Below are positions 37,729 to 47,738 of a stretch of 64,000 nt of DNA, one piece after another (position 1 is the stretch's first letter; each line of letters starts with the position of its first letter). The notes beneath the pieces were generated by a model, which saw nothing but the letters and a program-made list of their open reading frames with translations, ran no database searches and was not told where the DNA came from. This DNA is from an uncultured Clostridia bacterium (lineage in GTDB: Bacteria; Bacillota; Clostridia; Oscillospirales; Ruminococcaceae), in the NCBI GenBank assembly GCA_947627205.1, contig CANQVE010000007.1, forward strand, positions 1-64,000, in the 5' to 3' direction. The position numbers were made by a program, and so were the translations under genes.

Positions 37729-38709
37729 TTACTTCTTTTCAACAAGGTGAACCTTAAATCCGCCGATCTCGTCAGCGAGGTAAACGAACTTCATTCTTCC
37801 GTCATCGTCATAAGTAGCGGTAGACATATCGAACTTAACGCCTTTCTGCTCGAGCTGATAAACGGCTCTCTTTACGTTGCCCGTAGCAACTGCGATATGA
37901 CCGTGAGTGCCGATCTTCTCCGCTTTCTTGCACTCTACATAAGTGCCTGCGAAGATAGCGCTGTTTCCGACTTTCTGATCCCAGCCGAAAAGCTCGCCGA
38001 ACTTTGCGGTAATTGCGCTTGCGTCAGCTTCGTTCTCTGCGTTGATGCCGACATGAACGAGCTGGAAGTCGAGCATTTTGTTTACAGCGGACTTGCAGAG
38101 CGCGGTTATCTCGTCCCACTTCTGAGCCTTTACGAGCTTGTCGGGAACTATCCAAGAACCGCCGCAGCATACTATCTTCTTAAATCCGAGATAGCTGTTG
38201 AGGTTATTCTCATTTACGCCGCCCGTAGGCATAAACTTCATCATTGAATAAGGAGCGGAAACAGCTTTTATATAAGGCAGACCGCCTGCCTGCTCTGCGG
38301 GGAAGAACTTTACGAAATCAAGTCCTAATTCAAGAGCCTGCTCTATCTGCGAGCCGTTTGCAACGCCCGGAGCGAAAGGAACGCCCTTGTCAAGGCAGTG
38401 CTTTACAACAGTAGGATTAAGGCCGGGAGCTACACAGAACTTTGCTCCTGCTTCGATAGCCTTGTCGCACTGGTCTACGGTAAGGACTGTGCCTGCGCCT
38501 ACAAGCATATCGGGATATGCGTCGGTCATTGCTTTGATGACCTTGTCTGCGCCTGCCGCGCGGAAAGTAACCTCTGCACAGCGGATACCGCCGTCATAGA
38601 GAGCCTTTGCGAGAGCTACAGCGTCGTCTGTGTTTTCGAGCTTGATAACGGGAACTATACCTGTGCCCTCAAGCTGATCCAAAAACTTTTTATTGTCCAT
38701 TTCAAACAA
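37729..38709 (-). CDS. eda: KHG/KDPG aldolase with C-terminal VOC (glyoxalase-like) domain
   Basis: EVTFRAAGADKVI, LVGAGTVLTVDQC, VKFFPAEQAGG, FMPTGGV; extra ~110 aa HVGINAENEADA...IGGFKVHLVEKK. Confidence 0.92.
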   Translation of the reverse strand: MFEMDNKKFLDQLEGTGIVPVIKLENTDDAVALAKALYDGGIRCAEVTFRAAGADKVIKAMTDAYPDMLVGAGTVLTVDQCDKAIEAGAKFCVAPGLNPTVVKHCLDKGVPFAPGVANGSQIEQALELGLDFVKFFPAEQAGGLPYIKAVSAPYSMMKFMPTGGVNENNLNSYLGFKKIVCCGGSWIVPDKLVKAQKWDEITALCKSAVNKMLDFQLVHVGINAENEADASAITAKFGELFGWDQKVGNSAIFAGTYVECKKAEKIGTHGHIAVATGNVKRAVYQLEQKGVKFDMSTATYDDDGRMKFVYLADEIGGFKVHLVEKK

Positions 38710-38751
38710 CCTCCAATTGTATCATTATCGTAATGCCAATTATAAACCTGA

Positions 38752-39522
38752 TCAGCGTCCGAGCCAGCCGCCGTCAACAGCTATCGTAAAGCCGTTTATA
38801 TAGTCGGAAGCCTCTGAAGCAAGGAATACTGCTGCGCCCATGATATCGTCGGGAGTTCCCCATCTGCCTGCGGGAATTCTGTCGAGGATAGCCTCGCTTC
38901 TGTCTGCGTCAGCGCGGAGAGCCTTTGTGTTGTTTGTAGCCATATATCCGGGAGCGATACAGTTTACGTTAATTCCGTCCTTTGCCCACTCGTTAGCCAT
39001 TGTCATTGTAAAGCCCTTTACAGCCGACTTGGAAGCGGTGTACGAGGGAACTCTGATACCGCCCTGATATGAAAGCATCGAAGCAACGGATATGATCTTT
39101 CCGCGGCTCTTGCCCTCTTCTCTTTCCTGCTTCATAAACTGTTTTGCAACTGCCTGTGAAAGGAAGAACAGCGTGCGGCAGTTTACGTTCATAACGAGAT
39201 CCCAGCTTTCGATGCTGAAGTCTATAGTATCTTCGCGCTTTATAACGCCCGCGTTGTTTACAAGAATATCTATCCTGCCGAACTTTTCAAGACAGGTGTT
39301 GATAATAGTTTCAATAGGATCAAGTGTGGAGAGGTCTGCCTTTATAAATTGGAAGTTTTCCTCGCCGAGCATCTCCTGTGTAGCTGTACTCGGCATATTT
39401 GAAACACCGAGAACCTTTGCGCCTGCCTCAACAAACGCCTTTGAAAAGCCCTGTCCGAGACCGGTGTCGCTTCCTGTAACGATAGCGACTTTTCCTGCCA
39501 AGCTGAATTTGTCTAAGATCAT
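38752..39522 (-). CDS. kduD: 2-deoxy-D-gluconate 3-dehydrogenase (SDR)
   Basis: FSLAGKVAIVTGSDTGLGQG, NNAGVIKRED, YTASKSAVKG. Confidence 0.92.
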   Translation of the reverse strand: MILDKFSLAGKVAIVTGSDTGLGQGFSKAFVEAGAKVLGVSNMPSTATQEMLGEENFQFIKADLSTLDPIETIINTCLEKFGRIDILVNNAGVIKREDTIDFSIESWDLVMNVNCRTLFFLSQAVAKQFMKQEREEGKSRGKIISVASMLSYQGGIRVPSYTASKSAVKGFTMTMANEWAKDGINVNCIAPGYMATNNTKALRADADRSEAILDRIPAGRWGTPDDIMGAAVFLASEASDYINGFTIAVDGGWLGR

Positions 39523-39585
39523 AATTTCTATCCTCCGCTAATTTTATTTTTTATGGAGGGCTTTCGCCCGCCAAAAATTTACCTT

Positions 39586-40590
39586 TTAAAAAATGCCCAT
39601 TGTCCTTAGAACGGTGACATAAATGAATATCGTTACCGCGCTGACTAGGCTCGTCCAGACGACCAGCTGTCCCGCCAAGTCATCGTCCGCTCCCATTTCC
39701 TTTGCCATTATCGCGCTCGCTACTGCCACAGGCGTTGCAAATACGCCCATGTAGGTGGCGAAATGCTCGCCCGCGAGCTCGGGCATTATTGTGGCTCTGA
39801 GTATCAGCGCCCCGCCAAGTCCCAAGATCGGCACAGCGACCGTTCTGACAAATGTTCCGAAAGCTATTTCTTTCCACAGCCTTGAAACCGCCGAGAACTC
39901 GAACTTTCCTCCGAGAACCAGCAGTGCGAACGGCGTGCATATCGCCTTTAAGTCGCCCATAGCTTCATACAGGAACTCAATATCTTTGAGCCTGAAAGTT
40001 ATGTTCCCCAGAACGAAAAGCTCTCTTATACCGAGTACCGCAACTCCCGCGACTGTTCCCAGAATGAGCGGGTTTGTGACGATACCTTTGAGTATCTTCT
40101 TTACGTCGATTTTTCCCTTTTCGTTTGAGCCGTTAAAGATCGACAGTGCGACAACTCCGAGAATATTGAACGTCGGAACACAGAACGCACTCATAACGCC
40201 CGCCGCGGCAGCTCCCTTTGCGCCGAAAAGACTTTCCGCGAGAGGAAGTCCGATTATCGCGTAATTAGAGCGGAAAACCGACTGTATGAGCGAACCGCGC
40301 TTTGCGTTGTCCTTAGTAAACGCGCACATCACCGCAATGCCTATAAAGAATATAACAAGCACCGCAAGTATCCCGTAAAGGACAAATCCCCAATTTATAT
40401 CGCTTAGGCTGTCTACATTGTAAACATTGTAGAACAGCATTACGGGGAGCAGAACTCTGAACGTAAGTTTGTTTCCTATGTTCAGAAAGTCCTTTGTAAA
40501 AAGACCTATGCGCTTTAGGATATACCCGAAAGCTATCAGTATAACTATCGGCAAAACTGCGTTTGCCGCAAACAAGAATGCATCTAACAT
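39586..40590 (-). CDS. AEC family transporter
   Basis: 334 aa, ten-TM pattern, FRSNYAIIGLPLAESLFG. Confidence 0.85.
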   Translation of the reverse strand: MLDAFLFAANAVLPIVILIAFGYILKRIGLFTKDFLNIGNKLTFRVLLPVMLFYNVYNVDSLSDINWGFVLYGILAVLVIFFIGIAVMCAFTKDNAKRGSLIQSVFRSNYAIIGLPLAESLFGAKGAAAAGVMSAFCVPTFNILGVVALSIFNGSNEKGKIDVKKILKGIVTNPLILGTVAGVAVLGIRELFVLGNITFRLKDIEFLYEAMGDLKAICTPFALLVLGGKFEFSAVSRLWKEIAFGTFVRTVAVPILGLGGALILRATIMPELAGEHFATYMGVFATPVAVASAIMAKEMGADDDLAGQLVVWTSLVSAVTIFIYVTVLRTMGIF

Positions 40591-41993
40591 AAATTAAGTT
40601 TATCCATAGGATAATAATCTTTGAGATAAGCGCTCGTTGCATTTACCATTTCGGTAAACAGCTTTCTTGCATCATCTACAGTAAGTCCCGAGCAAAGCGG
40701 CTGGTTTGCGAAAGCCTCGAATATCGCCCCGAAGTCGCGGTTTTTTATGCCGTAATAGGTGTTCTCAATGTTCTCGCAGTTTCTGCGGACAAGAACACTA
40801 ACATTCTTCGGAAGAGGCTTTGCCGCTATAGGCTTTACGCTGTCGCGCGAAAATGCGCAGTTCGTTTCTACTACTGCTCCGAGCGGCATATCGGGCATTT
40901 GTCCGACATTTAAAACATTTGCGTTTGAAATTATCGGCGGGACAATTCCGAGTATCGCTTTCATAAGCTCGACAACTTCTTCGTCGCTCTTTTTGACCTC
41001 TATTTTCTCCTCGCCGTTTGCTATGCGCTTTGACTGGGCGATCTTTTCGTCGCGGTCTTTTTTGCGGTAGTTTACGGAAGTTAAATGATAGAGCCACTTT
41101 TCCGCGTCTGCGGGATCTTTTATGTACCAAGAGTTGTTCATAAACTCTACAAGATGTCTGTCTCCCGCTGCAGCAAGCACCCCGAAGCGCCTATACAGAT
41201 CCATTTTTACTTTGTTTCCGTAAAGGAACGGGTTTTCGCCTCGGAAATCCTGCGGCTCAAAGCCTATCTGCTCGCAGTATCCCGTTTCGTAAAATTTATC
41301 AATGAACTTCGGGAGTATCTTCAGCATATCTACTCCCTTAAAGTTTGCCTCGGTTATCCAAGTAAAGTGATTTACTCCGCACGCGTCAATGGTGATATCA
41401 TGCCTTGTCGGCTTTTCAACTCCGAGTATCTCATGTGCCGCACAGCACAGGAACTCCTGTGCGTGGAACACCTCGTGACAGCACCCAAACGCCTTTATTT
41501 TCGGGAAAACATCAAACAGCGTTTTCGTGCAGGCTGTCATGGGATTTGTGAGATTTATCACCCATGCATTCGGGCAATATTTCTCGATTGCCTTTGCAAA
41601 GCCCTCGTATATCGGGACGGTCCTCATTGCTCTCAATACTCCGCCGGGACCTACGGTATCGCCGACAGACTGGTAAATTCCGTACTTTTCGGGAAGATGT
41701 ACGTCGCTTTCCATTTCGTCGAACGTTCCGGGAAGAATTGAAGCCGCTACGAAATCCGCGCCCTCAAGAGCCTCGCCGATGTTTTCATATACCCTGTAGT
41801 CCCATTTTGAAATTGTCTCGGGCCGGGCATTTATTACGCCGCCTATTCTTTTGTTCAGCTCCGCCGCAGGCACGTCGATATCATAAAGCGCTATCTCGCC
41901 GCACAATCCCTCTGCAACGGCAAGGTCGGTCATAAATACTCTCGCCCACAACTTTGAGCCGCCGCCTAAATAGGCGATCTTTATCTTTGTCAT
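40584..41993 (-). CDS. GH4 family glycosidase, probable alpha-galacturonidase
   Basis: KIAYLGGGSKLWARV NAD-binding motif, VINLTNPMTACTKTL, FGCCHEVFHAQE (CHEV motif). Confidence 0.88.
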   Translation of the reverse strand: MTKIKIAYLGGGSKLWARVFMTDLAVAEGLCGEIALYDIDVPAAELNKRIGGVINARPETISKWDYRVYENIGEALEGADFVAASILPGTFDEMESDVHLPEKYGIYQSVGDTVGPGGVLRAMRTVPIYEGFAKAIEKYCPNAWVINLTNPMTACTKTLFDVFPKIKAFGCCHEVFHAQEFLCCAAHEILGVEKPTRHDITIDACGVNHFTWITEANFKGVDMLKILPKFIDKFYETGYCEQIGFEPQDFRGENPFLYGNKVKMDLYRRFGVLAAAGDRHLVEFMNNSWYIKDPADAEKWLYHLTSVNYRKKDRDEKIAQSKRIANGEEKIEVKKSDEEVVELMKAILGIVPPIISNANVLNVGQMPDMPLGAVVETNCAFSRDSVKPIAAKPLPKNVSVLVRRNCENIENTYYGIKNRDFGAIFEAFANQPLCSGLTVDDARKLFTEMVNATSAYLKDYYPMDKLNLC

Positions 41994-42050
41994 TATATTA
42001 TCTCACTTTACGCTGTAGACCATGTTGAAATTTGCTTCAATAAGCACGGC

Positions 42051-43181
42051 TCACTCAGCCGTTCTAAGAACTTCCGTATAGCACAATACGAAAGGCGCAA
42101 CTCCCTTTGCGTCGTTTTCAACGACAGGCTCGGATATATAATACTCGTATGTACCGTCGCGGCGCTTGTTGTCCTCGGGACCAAGCCCAGCCACAAGGCA
42201 AATGCCGCCCAAATTCAAGTCGCCGTCCTCTTTTATCGTGAGGTACTTTTTGCAAATGCCCTCAAAAGTCTTCATTCCGAACTTTGCATACTTTTCATCA
42301 AGGACTTTGAGCCTTGCGCCTTTCATCATCGCATAAGCTATCATACTGCTTCCGCTGGTTTCAAGGTAATTGCCCTCTCTGGCGCCCTGATCTACGACCT
42401 GATAGTACATACCCGTTTCTTCATCGGCATATTGAGAAATGCCCTCGATTGCTTCTCTGAATATTGCGGAAAGCTCGGCTTTATCCGCTTCGTTATCTAT
42501 ATAACCTATATTGTCAATAAGCGAAATGCAGAACCAGCCTATGGCCCTGAGCCAGAAGTTCTTCGATCTGCCTGTTTCGGGATCAGCCCAGAAAGCCTTT
42601 TTCGAGCAGTCACAGCCGTGATAATAGAGCTTTTTATCCTCGTCGAACATAAGTTTTCTTACGTTCTTAAATTGGTTTACGATATCCGAATAGTCCTTGT
42701 TTCCGAACTCTTTCTGAAATCTAAGGCTGAACACCTGCGCCATATAAAGCCCGTCAAGCCATATCTGGTTGGGATATATCTTCTTGTGCCAGAAATTGTT
42801 TGTAACGGTCCTGGGATGTTCTTCGAGCTGGCTGTGCTGAAGCATAATTGCTTTTTTATACTTCTCTTTGCCCGTTTTCTTGTAAAGGTCGAAAAGGACT
42901 CTTCCCTCGTTTATGTCGTCGAGGTTGAATTTTTCCTTATCATATCCGCGGATTGAACCGTCGTCGAATACATAGTAGTCTATAAACTTCTCAGCAAAAT
43001 CGGCATATTTCGGCTCGTTTTTAATTTCGCTCAATTCAAGCAGTGCAATTATCATACAGCCGTCGATATAATTCCATGCGGGAGCTTTCCCCTGGTGGAT
43101 AGATTCGATATTCCAAAGCGGAGCATCGGGCTTTGAACCCTCGAGAAGTTTATCTATATACTTGTCAATTTTGTCGTACAT
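42051..43181 (-). CDS. GH88/GH105 unsaturated uronyl hydrolase
   Basis: IWLDGLYMAQVFSLRF, FWLRAIGWFCISLID, GREGNYLETSGSSMIAYAMMKG-like. Confidence 0.92.
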   Translation of the reverse strand: MYDKIDKYIDKLLEGSKPDAPLWNIESIHQGKAPAWNYIDGCMIIALLELSEIKNEPKYADFAEKFIDYYVFDDGSIRGYDKEKFNLDDINEGRVLFDLYKKTGKEKYKKAIMLQHSQLEEHPRTVTNNFWHKKIYPNQIWLDGLYMAQVFSLRFQKEFGNKDYSDIVNQFKNVRKLMFDEDKKLYYHGCDCSKKAFWADPETGRSKNFWLRAIGWFCISLIDNIGYIDNEADKAELSAIFREAIEGISQYADEETGMYYQVVDQGAREGNYLETSGSSMIAYAMMKGARLKVLDEKYAKFGMKTFEGICKKYLTIKEDGDLNLGGICLVAGLGPEDNKRRDGTYEYYISEPVVENDAKGVAPFVLCYTEVLRTAE

Positions 43182-43182
43182 A

Positions 43183-44724
43183 TTACTCCTTTACAAGCGT
43201 ACCGACGTTAATTGCCGTAAGCGGTTCGCCATCGTTTCCCTCGATATCGACATTACGGACGGTCAGCTTGTTTACGTTTTCAAAATACATTCCCGCCTTG
43301 CAGCGAAGAACGTTGTTGTTTCTCATTGACGGATAGCCGGGCTTTGCGTCTGCGTCATAAGTGAACTTTATGTCCTCAACGGTTATTTCCTCTATGGGCA
43401 TTTCGGGAAGCCCGTCGCAATAACACGCGGCAACATGACAATTCGTACATTCCATATCCCTAAACGTAAACTTGCCCATATAAGGCGTTCTCTCGTCAAC
43501 AGGGAGTTTTTCGCGAGTCGTGTTGTACTCCGAATATTTGTCGGGATCACAGCAGTTATACCACATGTTTATTACTATAGGAGTAAGCACTCCGTCCATT
43601 TTTATATTCTCAAACAAAACCCCGTCTATTATCGCGAGCCTGCCGCGTCCGCGGCGAGTCTTTATGCGAAGTCCGCGGTCGGTGTGATTGAAAATACAGC
43701 GGTTTACCGTAAGGTTCTTTATGCCGCCTGCCATTTCACTTCCGAGAGTTACTGCTCCGTGACCGAACTGCATTATGCAGTTGCGTATCATGTGATGATC
43801 TGCGGGAGTTTCATATTTTTTCGCTATATCAATTTTTCCCGATTTTATAGCGATACAGTCATCGCCAACACTAAAGCGGCAGCCGATCATATCTACATTA
43901 TCGCACGCTTCGGGATCGCAGGCGTCTGTATTCGGGCTGTCTTTTGGCGCATTTATAGCAACGTCAAGGAATTTCACTTCATTGCAGAAGTAGGGGTGCA
44001 GCTGCCACATAGCGGCATTCTGCCCCGTTATACCGTGAACAACTATGTTGTTGCAGCGGTTCATAAACAAAAGATTAGGTCTGCCTATAACGCGGTCTTT
44101 GAGGTTTACCCACCACTGACCGTTCTGAGCATTTCCGTCTATAATACCTTTTCCGACGATCGTAATATCATCGGCATATTCAGCGAAAATAAGGCTTTCA
44201 TTCATCGGAACAGCGTTACCCTCAACAGCTCCGAGAGGAACTTCTTCGCCTGTTACGATATCGTTTACCGCTCCTGGAATTATCGGGTATTTGCTCTCGT
44301 CGGTCGTTCCAAGTATAGTCGCTCCCTCTGCAAGGTCGAGCGTTATGTGGCTTTTAAGACAAAGCGGCGCAGAGCTGTAAATACCGTCGGGAAAATAAAG
44401 TCTGCCTCCAACGGGCAGGCAATTGATTGCCGCCTGAATATTCATCGTGTCATCATGAACGCCGTCGCCGACCGCGCCGAAATCCTTTACTGATACCGCG
44501 CAAGTCTCGGTCTTTGTTTTAAATGTGACAGGCTCTTCACCGCTTACTTCTACGGAGTATTCCGTATCGGGCTTAAGCGAGAAAAGCGAAAACACGTTTG
44601 TATTCGCAGAAAACTGCTTTTCACCGTTAAGTGAAACGGTGTACTCGCTCGGTGAATAATACGGCGACTTGTTTTCAAACTCAAAACACGCCGAAACCGA
44701 TCCAATATATAATGTGTTGATCAT
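43183..44724 (-). CDS. GH28 polygalacturonase family protein
   Basis: VKDFGAVGDGVHDDTMNIQAAINCLP, NTDACDPEACDNV, SVGDDCIAIKSGK, GHGAVTLGSEMAGGIKN. Confidence 0.95.
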   Translation of the reverse strand: MINTLYIGSVSACFEFENKSPYYSPSEYTVSLNGEKQFSANTNVFSLFSLKPDTEYSVEVSGEEPVTFKTKTETCAVSVKDFGAVGDGVHDDTMNIQAAINCLPVGGRLYFPDGIYSSAPLCLKSHITLDLAEGATILGTTDESKYPIIPGAVNDIVTGEEVPLGAVEGNAVPMNESLIFAEYADDITIVGKGIIDGNAQNGQWWVNLKDRVIGRPNLLFMNRCNNIVVHGITGQNAAMWQLHPYFCNEVKFLDVAINAPKDSPNTDACDPEACDNVDMIGCRFSVGDDCIAIKSGKIDIAKKYETPADHHMIRNCIMQFGHGAVTLGSEMAGGIKNLTVNRCIFNHTDRGLRIKTRRGRGRLAIIDGVLFENIKMDGVLTPIVINMWYNCCDPDKYSEYNTTREKLPVDERTPYMGKFTFRDMECTNCHVAACYCDGLPEMPIEEITVEDIKFTYDADAKPGYPSMRNNNVLRCKAGMYFENVNKLTVRNVDIEGNDGEPLTAINVGTLVKE

Positions 44725-44742
44725 CGAAAGCTCCCGATAAAC

Positions 44743-45378
44743 TTATTTAAGCCCGGACGCTTTTTTGTTTGCGTCGCGGAAGATCTTAACGAATGTGTTC
44801 TTTATGGCAATAAACAGCATATCAAATCCCATATAGAACACGCCGAACAAAAGCGGCTCGACGCCTAAAGGCACTGACTCTGGATCAACTGTAGCAGGAT
44901 CCGAGTTCATGATTATTACTCTGTTGATAAAATCATACGTCTGCATTATGCAGAAGAACAACAAAGCCGCATAAACCACATTCAGGAATATTGTCCACCA
45001 TTTTCTGAACGGAAACATCATCCACTTATCAAATTCACCTTTTTCGGGCTCCATGAAGTGCAGAATGTGATTTACAAAAATATCTGTCACTATTCCAAGT
45101 CCCAGGGCATTAACAACGATACTGCTAAAATCGTCGAGATACATCCCAAGTCCCCAGATAAAGAAGAAGCATGCCGCTCCGCCAAACCAGAACTTTATGA
45201 AAACGACTTTCAGCCACTGGGGTATCTTAAACTTAGTGCCGGACTTGTACTTTTTAATTTCCTTGTCAGGGACCACAGGCGCGTTGCTCGTGTCTACGAG
45301 CTTATCCACAGCTCCCGTTTTTAGTTTGTAATAATCAGCTGCATTTTTGTCTACCGTTTTGTTCTTTTTATTTTTCAT
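44743..45378 (-). CDS. Membrane protein of unknown function in ABC/pectin locus
   Basis: 211 aa, about 4 TM segments, Lys-rich N-terminus. Confidence 0.7.
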   Translation of the reverse strand: MKNKKNKTVDKNAADYYKLKTGAVDKLVDTSNAPVVPDKEIKKYKSGTKFKIPQWLKVVFIKFWFGGAACFFFIWGLGMYLDDFSSIVVNALGLGIVTDIFVNHILHFMEPEKGEFDKWMMFPFRKWWTIFLNVVYAALLFFCIMQTYDFINRVIIMNSDPATVDPESVPLGVEPLLFGVFYMGFDMLFIAIKNTFVKIFRDANKKASGLK

Positions 45379-45478
45379 TAAATATCTATTCCTTACAACC
45401 TAAACAAATAGTCCCTTTTTGCAATGAAAGCAACAACAGCCTATGGCTGATGCTGCTCTCATCAATTATTAAATTTGC

Positions 45479-46078
45479 TCAATCTTCGCCGGAGATATCG
45501 ATCTCGCCCATTCCCTCGTTGCCCTCAACTTCAATAGAAGTATTGATCTTCTTGATGAGCTTTCCGTAAATCGGCAGCGTAGCAACAAGAATTGTACATA
45601 TTATAACAAATATGATGTGTACCATAACAATGTTCTTGGCAGCTAAAACAAACAAGTTTCTTCCGCTCGGACTTGCTTCAGACGGCTGCTCAATAACGAT
45701 CGGGCTTTCGGTGTTATTCAATGCAGCGTCGATCCTCATGATATAAATGATATCAGCTGCAACAAGAATTATAAGGAAAAGGAAGAGAAGTACCAGCATT
45801 ATCTTTACTGCTTTTTTGCGCTTAGGAAAAGCTCTGAGGAATACCACGAATGCAAGTATCGAGAAAAGCATCGCGATAAACTCGCACTGTCCCATATTCG
45901 GACCTTGAATAAGCGCAGTCGTGTTTGATATTGACGACAGGTTCAGCGAATAAACCAAAAAGGCAATCGCCAGCGCTACAAGCGAAATATTCTGGGGCGC
46001 TCTTTTCAGTGAAACAAAGAACTTACGAACAAATTCCTTGAATCCTCGTCTGGTTTTAACGGCATTTTCTTGACTCAT
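45479..46078 (-). CDS. Membrane protein of unknown function in ABC/pectin locus
   Basis: 199 aa, about 4 TM segments. Confidence 0.7.
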   Translation of the reverse strand: MSQENAVKTRRGFKEFVRKFFVSLKRAPQNISLVALAIAFLVYSLNLSSISNTTALIQGPNMGQCEFIAMLFSILAFVVFLRAFPKRKKAVKIMLVLLFLFLIILVAADIIYIMRIDAALNNTESPIVIEQPSEASPSGRNLFVLAAKNIVMVHIIFVIICTILVATLPIYGKLIKKINTSIEVEGNEGMGEIDISGED

Positions 46079-46095
46079 CTGCCCTCTACTCCTTT

Positions 46096-47157
46096 TTACA
46101 AAGTAATCGCATCGGTTGTATCCTTATCAAAGAATATCTTTCTTGTAAAGGAAACTCCGACCGTGTCTCCGGCTTTGAAGTTGCTCCATTCGCGGAACTT
46201 ACAGGTGATCTTCTGATGACCGAGGTTTCCGTGAACCAGCGTTGTCATGCCAAGGTTTTCATTTGAGAATACATTGACATTGATATTGCCGCCCTGAACA
46301 ACGTTTTCGGGACGAACTCCGAGAACAACTTTTCTGCCCTCATAGCGGGCGAGCATTGCTTTTTCCTCAGGTGTAAGCGTTACACAGAAGTCATCGCAGA
46401 TAGCCTCGCCGTTTCTGATATCAACATCGAACAGGTTTATCGGAGGAAGTCCGATAAAGCTCGCGACAAACAGATTTGCAGGAGTATAATAAAGCTCAAG
46501 CGGAGTTCCTATCTGCTGAACATGTCCCATGGACATACAAACTATTCTGTCTGCAAGCGTCAGCGCTTCTGTCTGGTCGTGCGTTACATAAAGCATTGTA
46601 GCTTTAAGGCGCTTATGCAAAAGCAGTATCTCGCGGCGTGTTGAACCGCGGAGCTTCGCGTCGAGGTTTGAAAGCGGCTCGTCAAAAAGGAATACTTTCG
46701 GGGTACGAACTATTGCACGTCCCATCGCAACTCTCTGACGCTGACCGCCCGAAAGCTGGTTCGGCTTTTTGTTGAGCTGATCCGTAAGGTCAAGTATCTC
46801 CGCCGCCGCAAGAACTTTCTGGTGAATCTCGTACTTATTCTCCTTGCGGAGTACAAGCGAGAACGCCATGTTCTCATAGATCGTCATGTGATTATACAGC
46901 GCGTAATCCTGGAATACCATCGCTATATCGCGGTCTTTCGGAGGCTTTTGCGTTACGTCGCGTCCGTCGATTATGAGGTTTCCTGCGGAAATATCCTCAA
47001 GTCCGGCAACCATACGAAGCGTCGTTGATTTACCGCAGCCCGACGGTCCGACAAGAACGATAAACTCGCCGTTCTTTACATTAAGGTTGAAGTCAAAGAC
47101 TGCCTGGACCTTATTGTCGTAGATCTTATCAATATGCTGTAATTTTACGTCACTCAT
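46096..47157 (-). CDS. Carbohydrate ABC transporter ATP-binding protein (second UgpC/MsmK type)
   Basis: GPSGCGKSTTLRMVAGLE, LSGGQRQRVAMGRAIV, FLFDEPLSNLDAKLR. Confidence 0.95.
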   Translation of the reverse strand: MSDVKLQHIDKIYDNKVQAVFDFNLNVKNGEFIVLVGPSGCGKSTTLRMVAGLEDISAGNLIIDGRDVTQKPPKDRDIAMVFQDYALYNHMTIYENMAFSLVLRKENKYEIHQKVLAAAEILDLTDQLNKKPNQLSGGQRQRVAMGRAIVRTPKVFLFDEPLSNLDAKLRGSTRREILLLHKRLKATMLYVTHDQTEALTLADRIVCMSMGHVQQIGTPLELYYTPANLFVASFIGLPPINLFDVDIRNGEAICDDFCVTLTPEEKAMLARYEGRKVVLGVRPENVVQGGNINVNVFSNENLGMTTLVHGNLGHQKITCKFREWSNFKAGDTVGVSFTRKIFFDKDTTDAITL

Positions 47158-47738
47158 GTCTTGCTACCCCTTTTACTAAGTTCATTCATATAGCTTTTAA
47201 GGGTTGTGCTCTTAATAAATCCTATAACGCCCGCAATTATGCAGAACGCCGCAGATGCAAGCAGGCAGCAAACCATATAGATAAACTTGCCCTGATCTAT
47301 AATTCCTATAGACCTGCCTGTTTCCTCAAGTACAGCTGCCGCAAAGCTCTCGGGAATATCATTGAAGATGCCGTTTTCAAACATCTTGTCGATCCCGCCG
47401 AATCTTGCCAAAACAGGGATAATAAATATACGAACGACCTGTGCCGCTCCCATGATCATAAGCAAGAACGAATAGCCGAGCTTATAATTCTTTACGCCCT
47501 CGGACGAAAGAAATCCTGCAAGCAAAAACAACAGATTAAATACTACCGATATACCGATCAGCCACTGATAAAACAAGACCGTTTTATCAGCATTTGAAAC
47601 TGAACCGAAATCGGAGCTATATACACTTACAAAGAAAAGACAATCACAAATGATAGCGAAGTAAGTCAGGATAGCTGCGATCGAATTTTTCTTGTACCGC
47701 ATTAGATCTCTCTTTGCGGATCCATTCATCATACTCAT
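47154..47738 (-). CDS. Membrane protein of unknown function in ABC/pectin locus
   Basis: 194 aa, about 4 TM segments; ATGA overlap with the ATPase gene. Confidence 0.7.
   Translation of the reverse strand: MSMMNGSAKRDLMRYKKNSIAAILTYFAIICDCLFFVSVYSSDFGSVSNADKTVLFYQWLIGISVVFNLLFLLAGFLSSEGVKNYKLGYSFLLMIMGAAQVVRIFIIPVLARFGGIDKMFENGIFNDIPESFAAAVLEETGRSIGIIDQGKFIYMVCCLLASAAFCIIAGVIGFIKSTTLKSYMNELSKRGSKT

Noticed and set aside
43435-44493. 352-aa plus-strand ORF opposite the GH28 gene
   Set aside because: Antisense shadow; GH28 motifs are clear on the minus strand.
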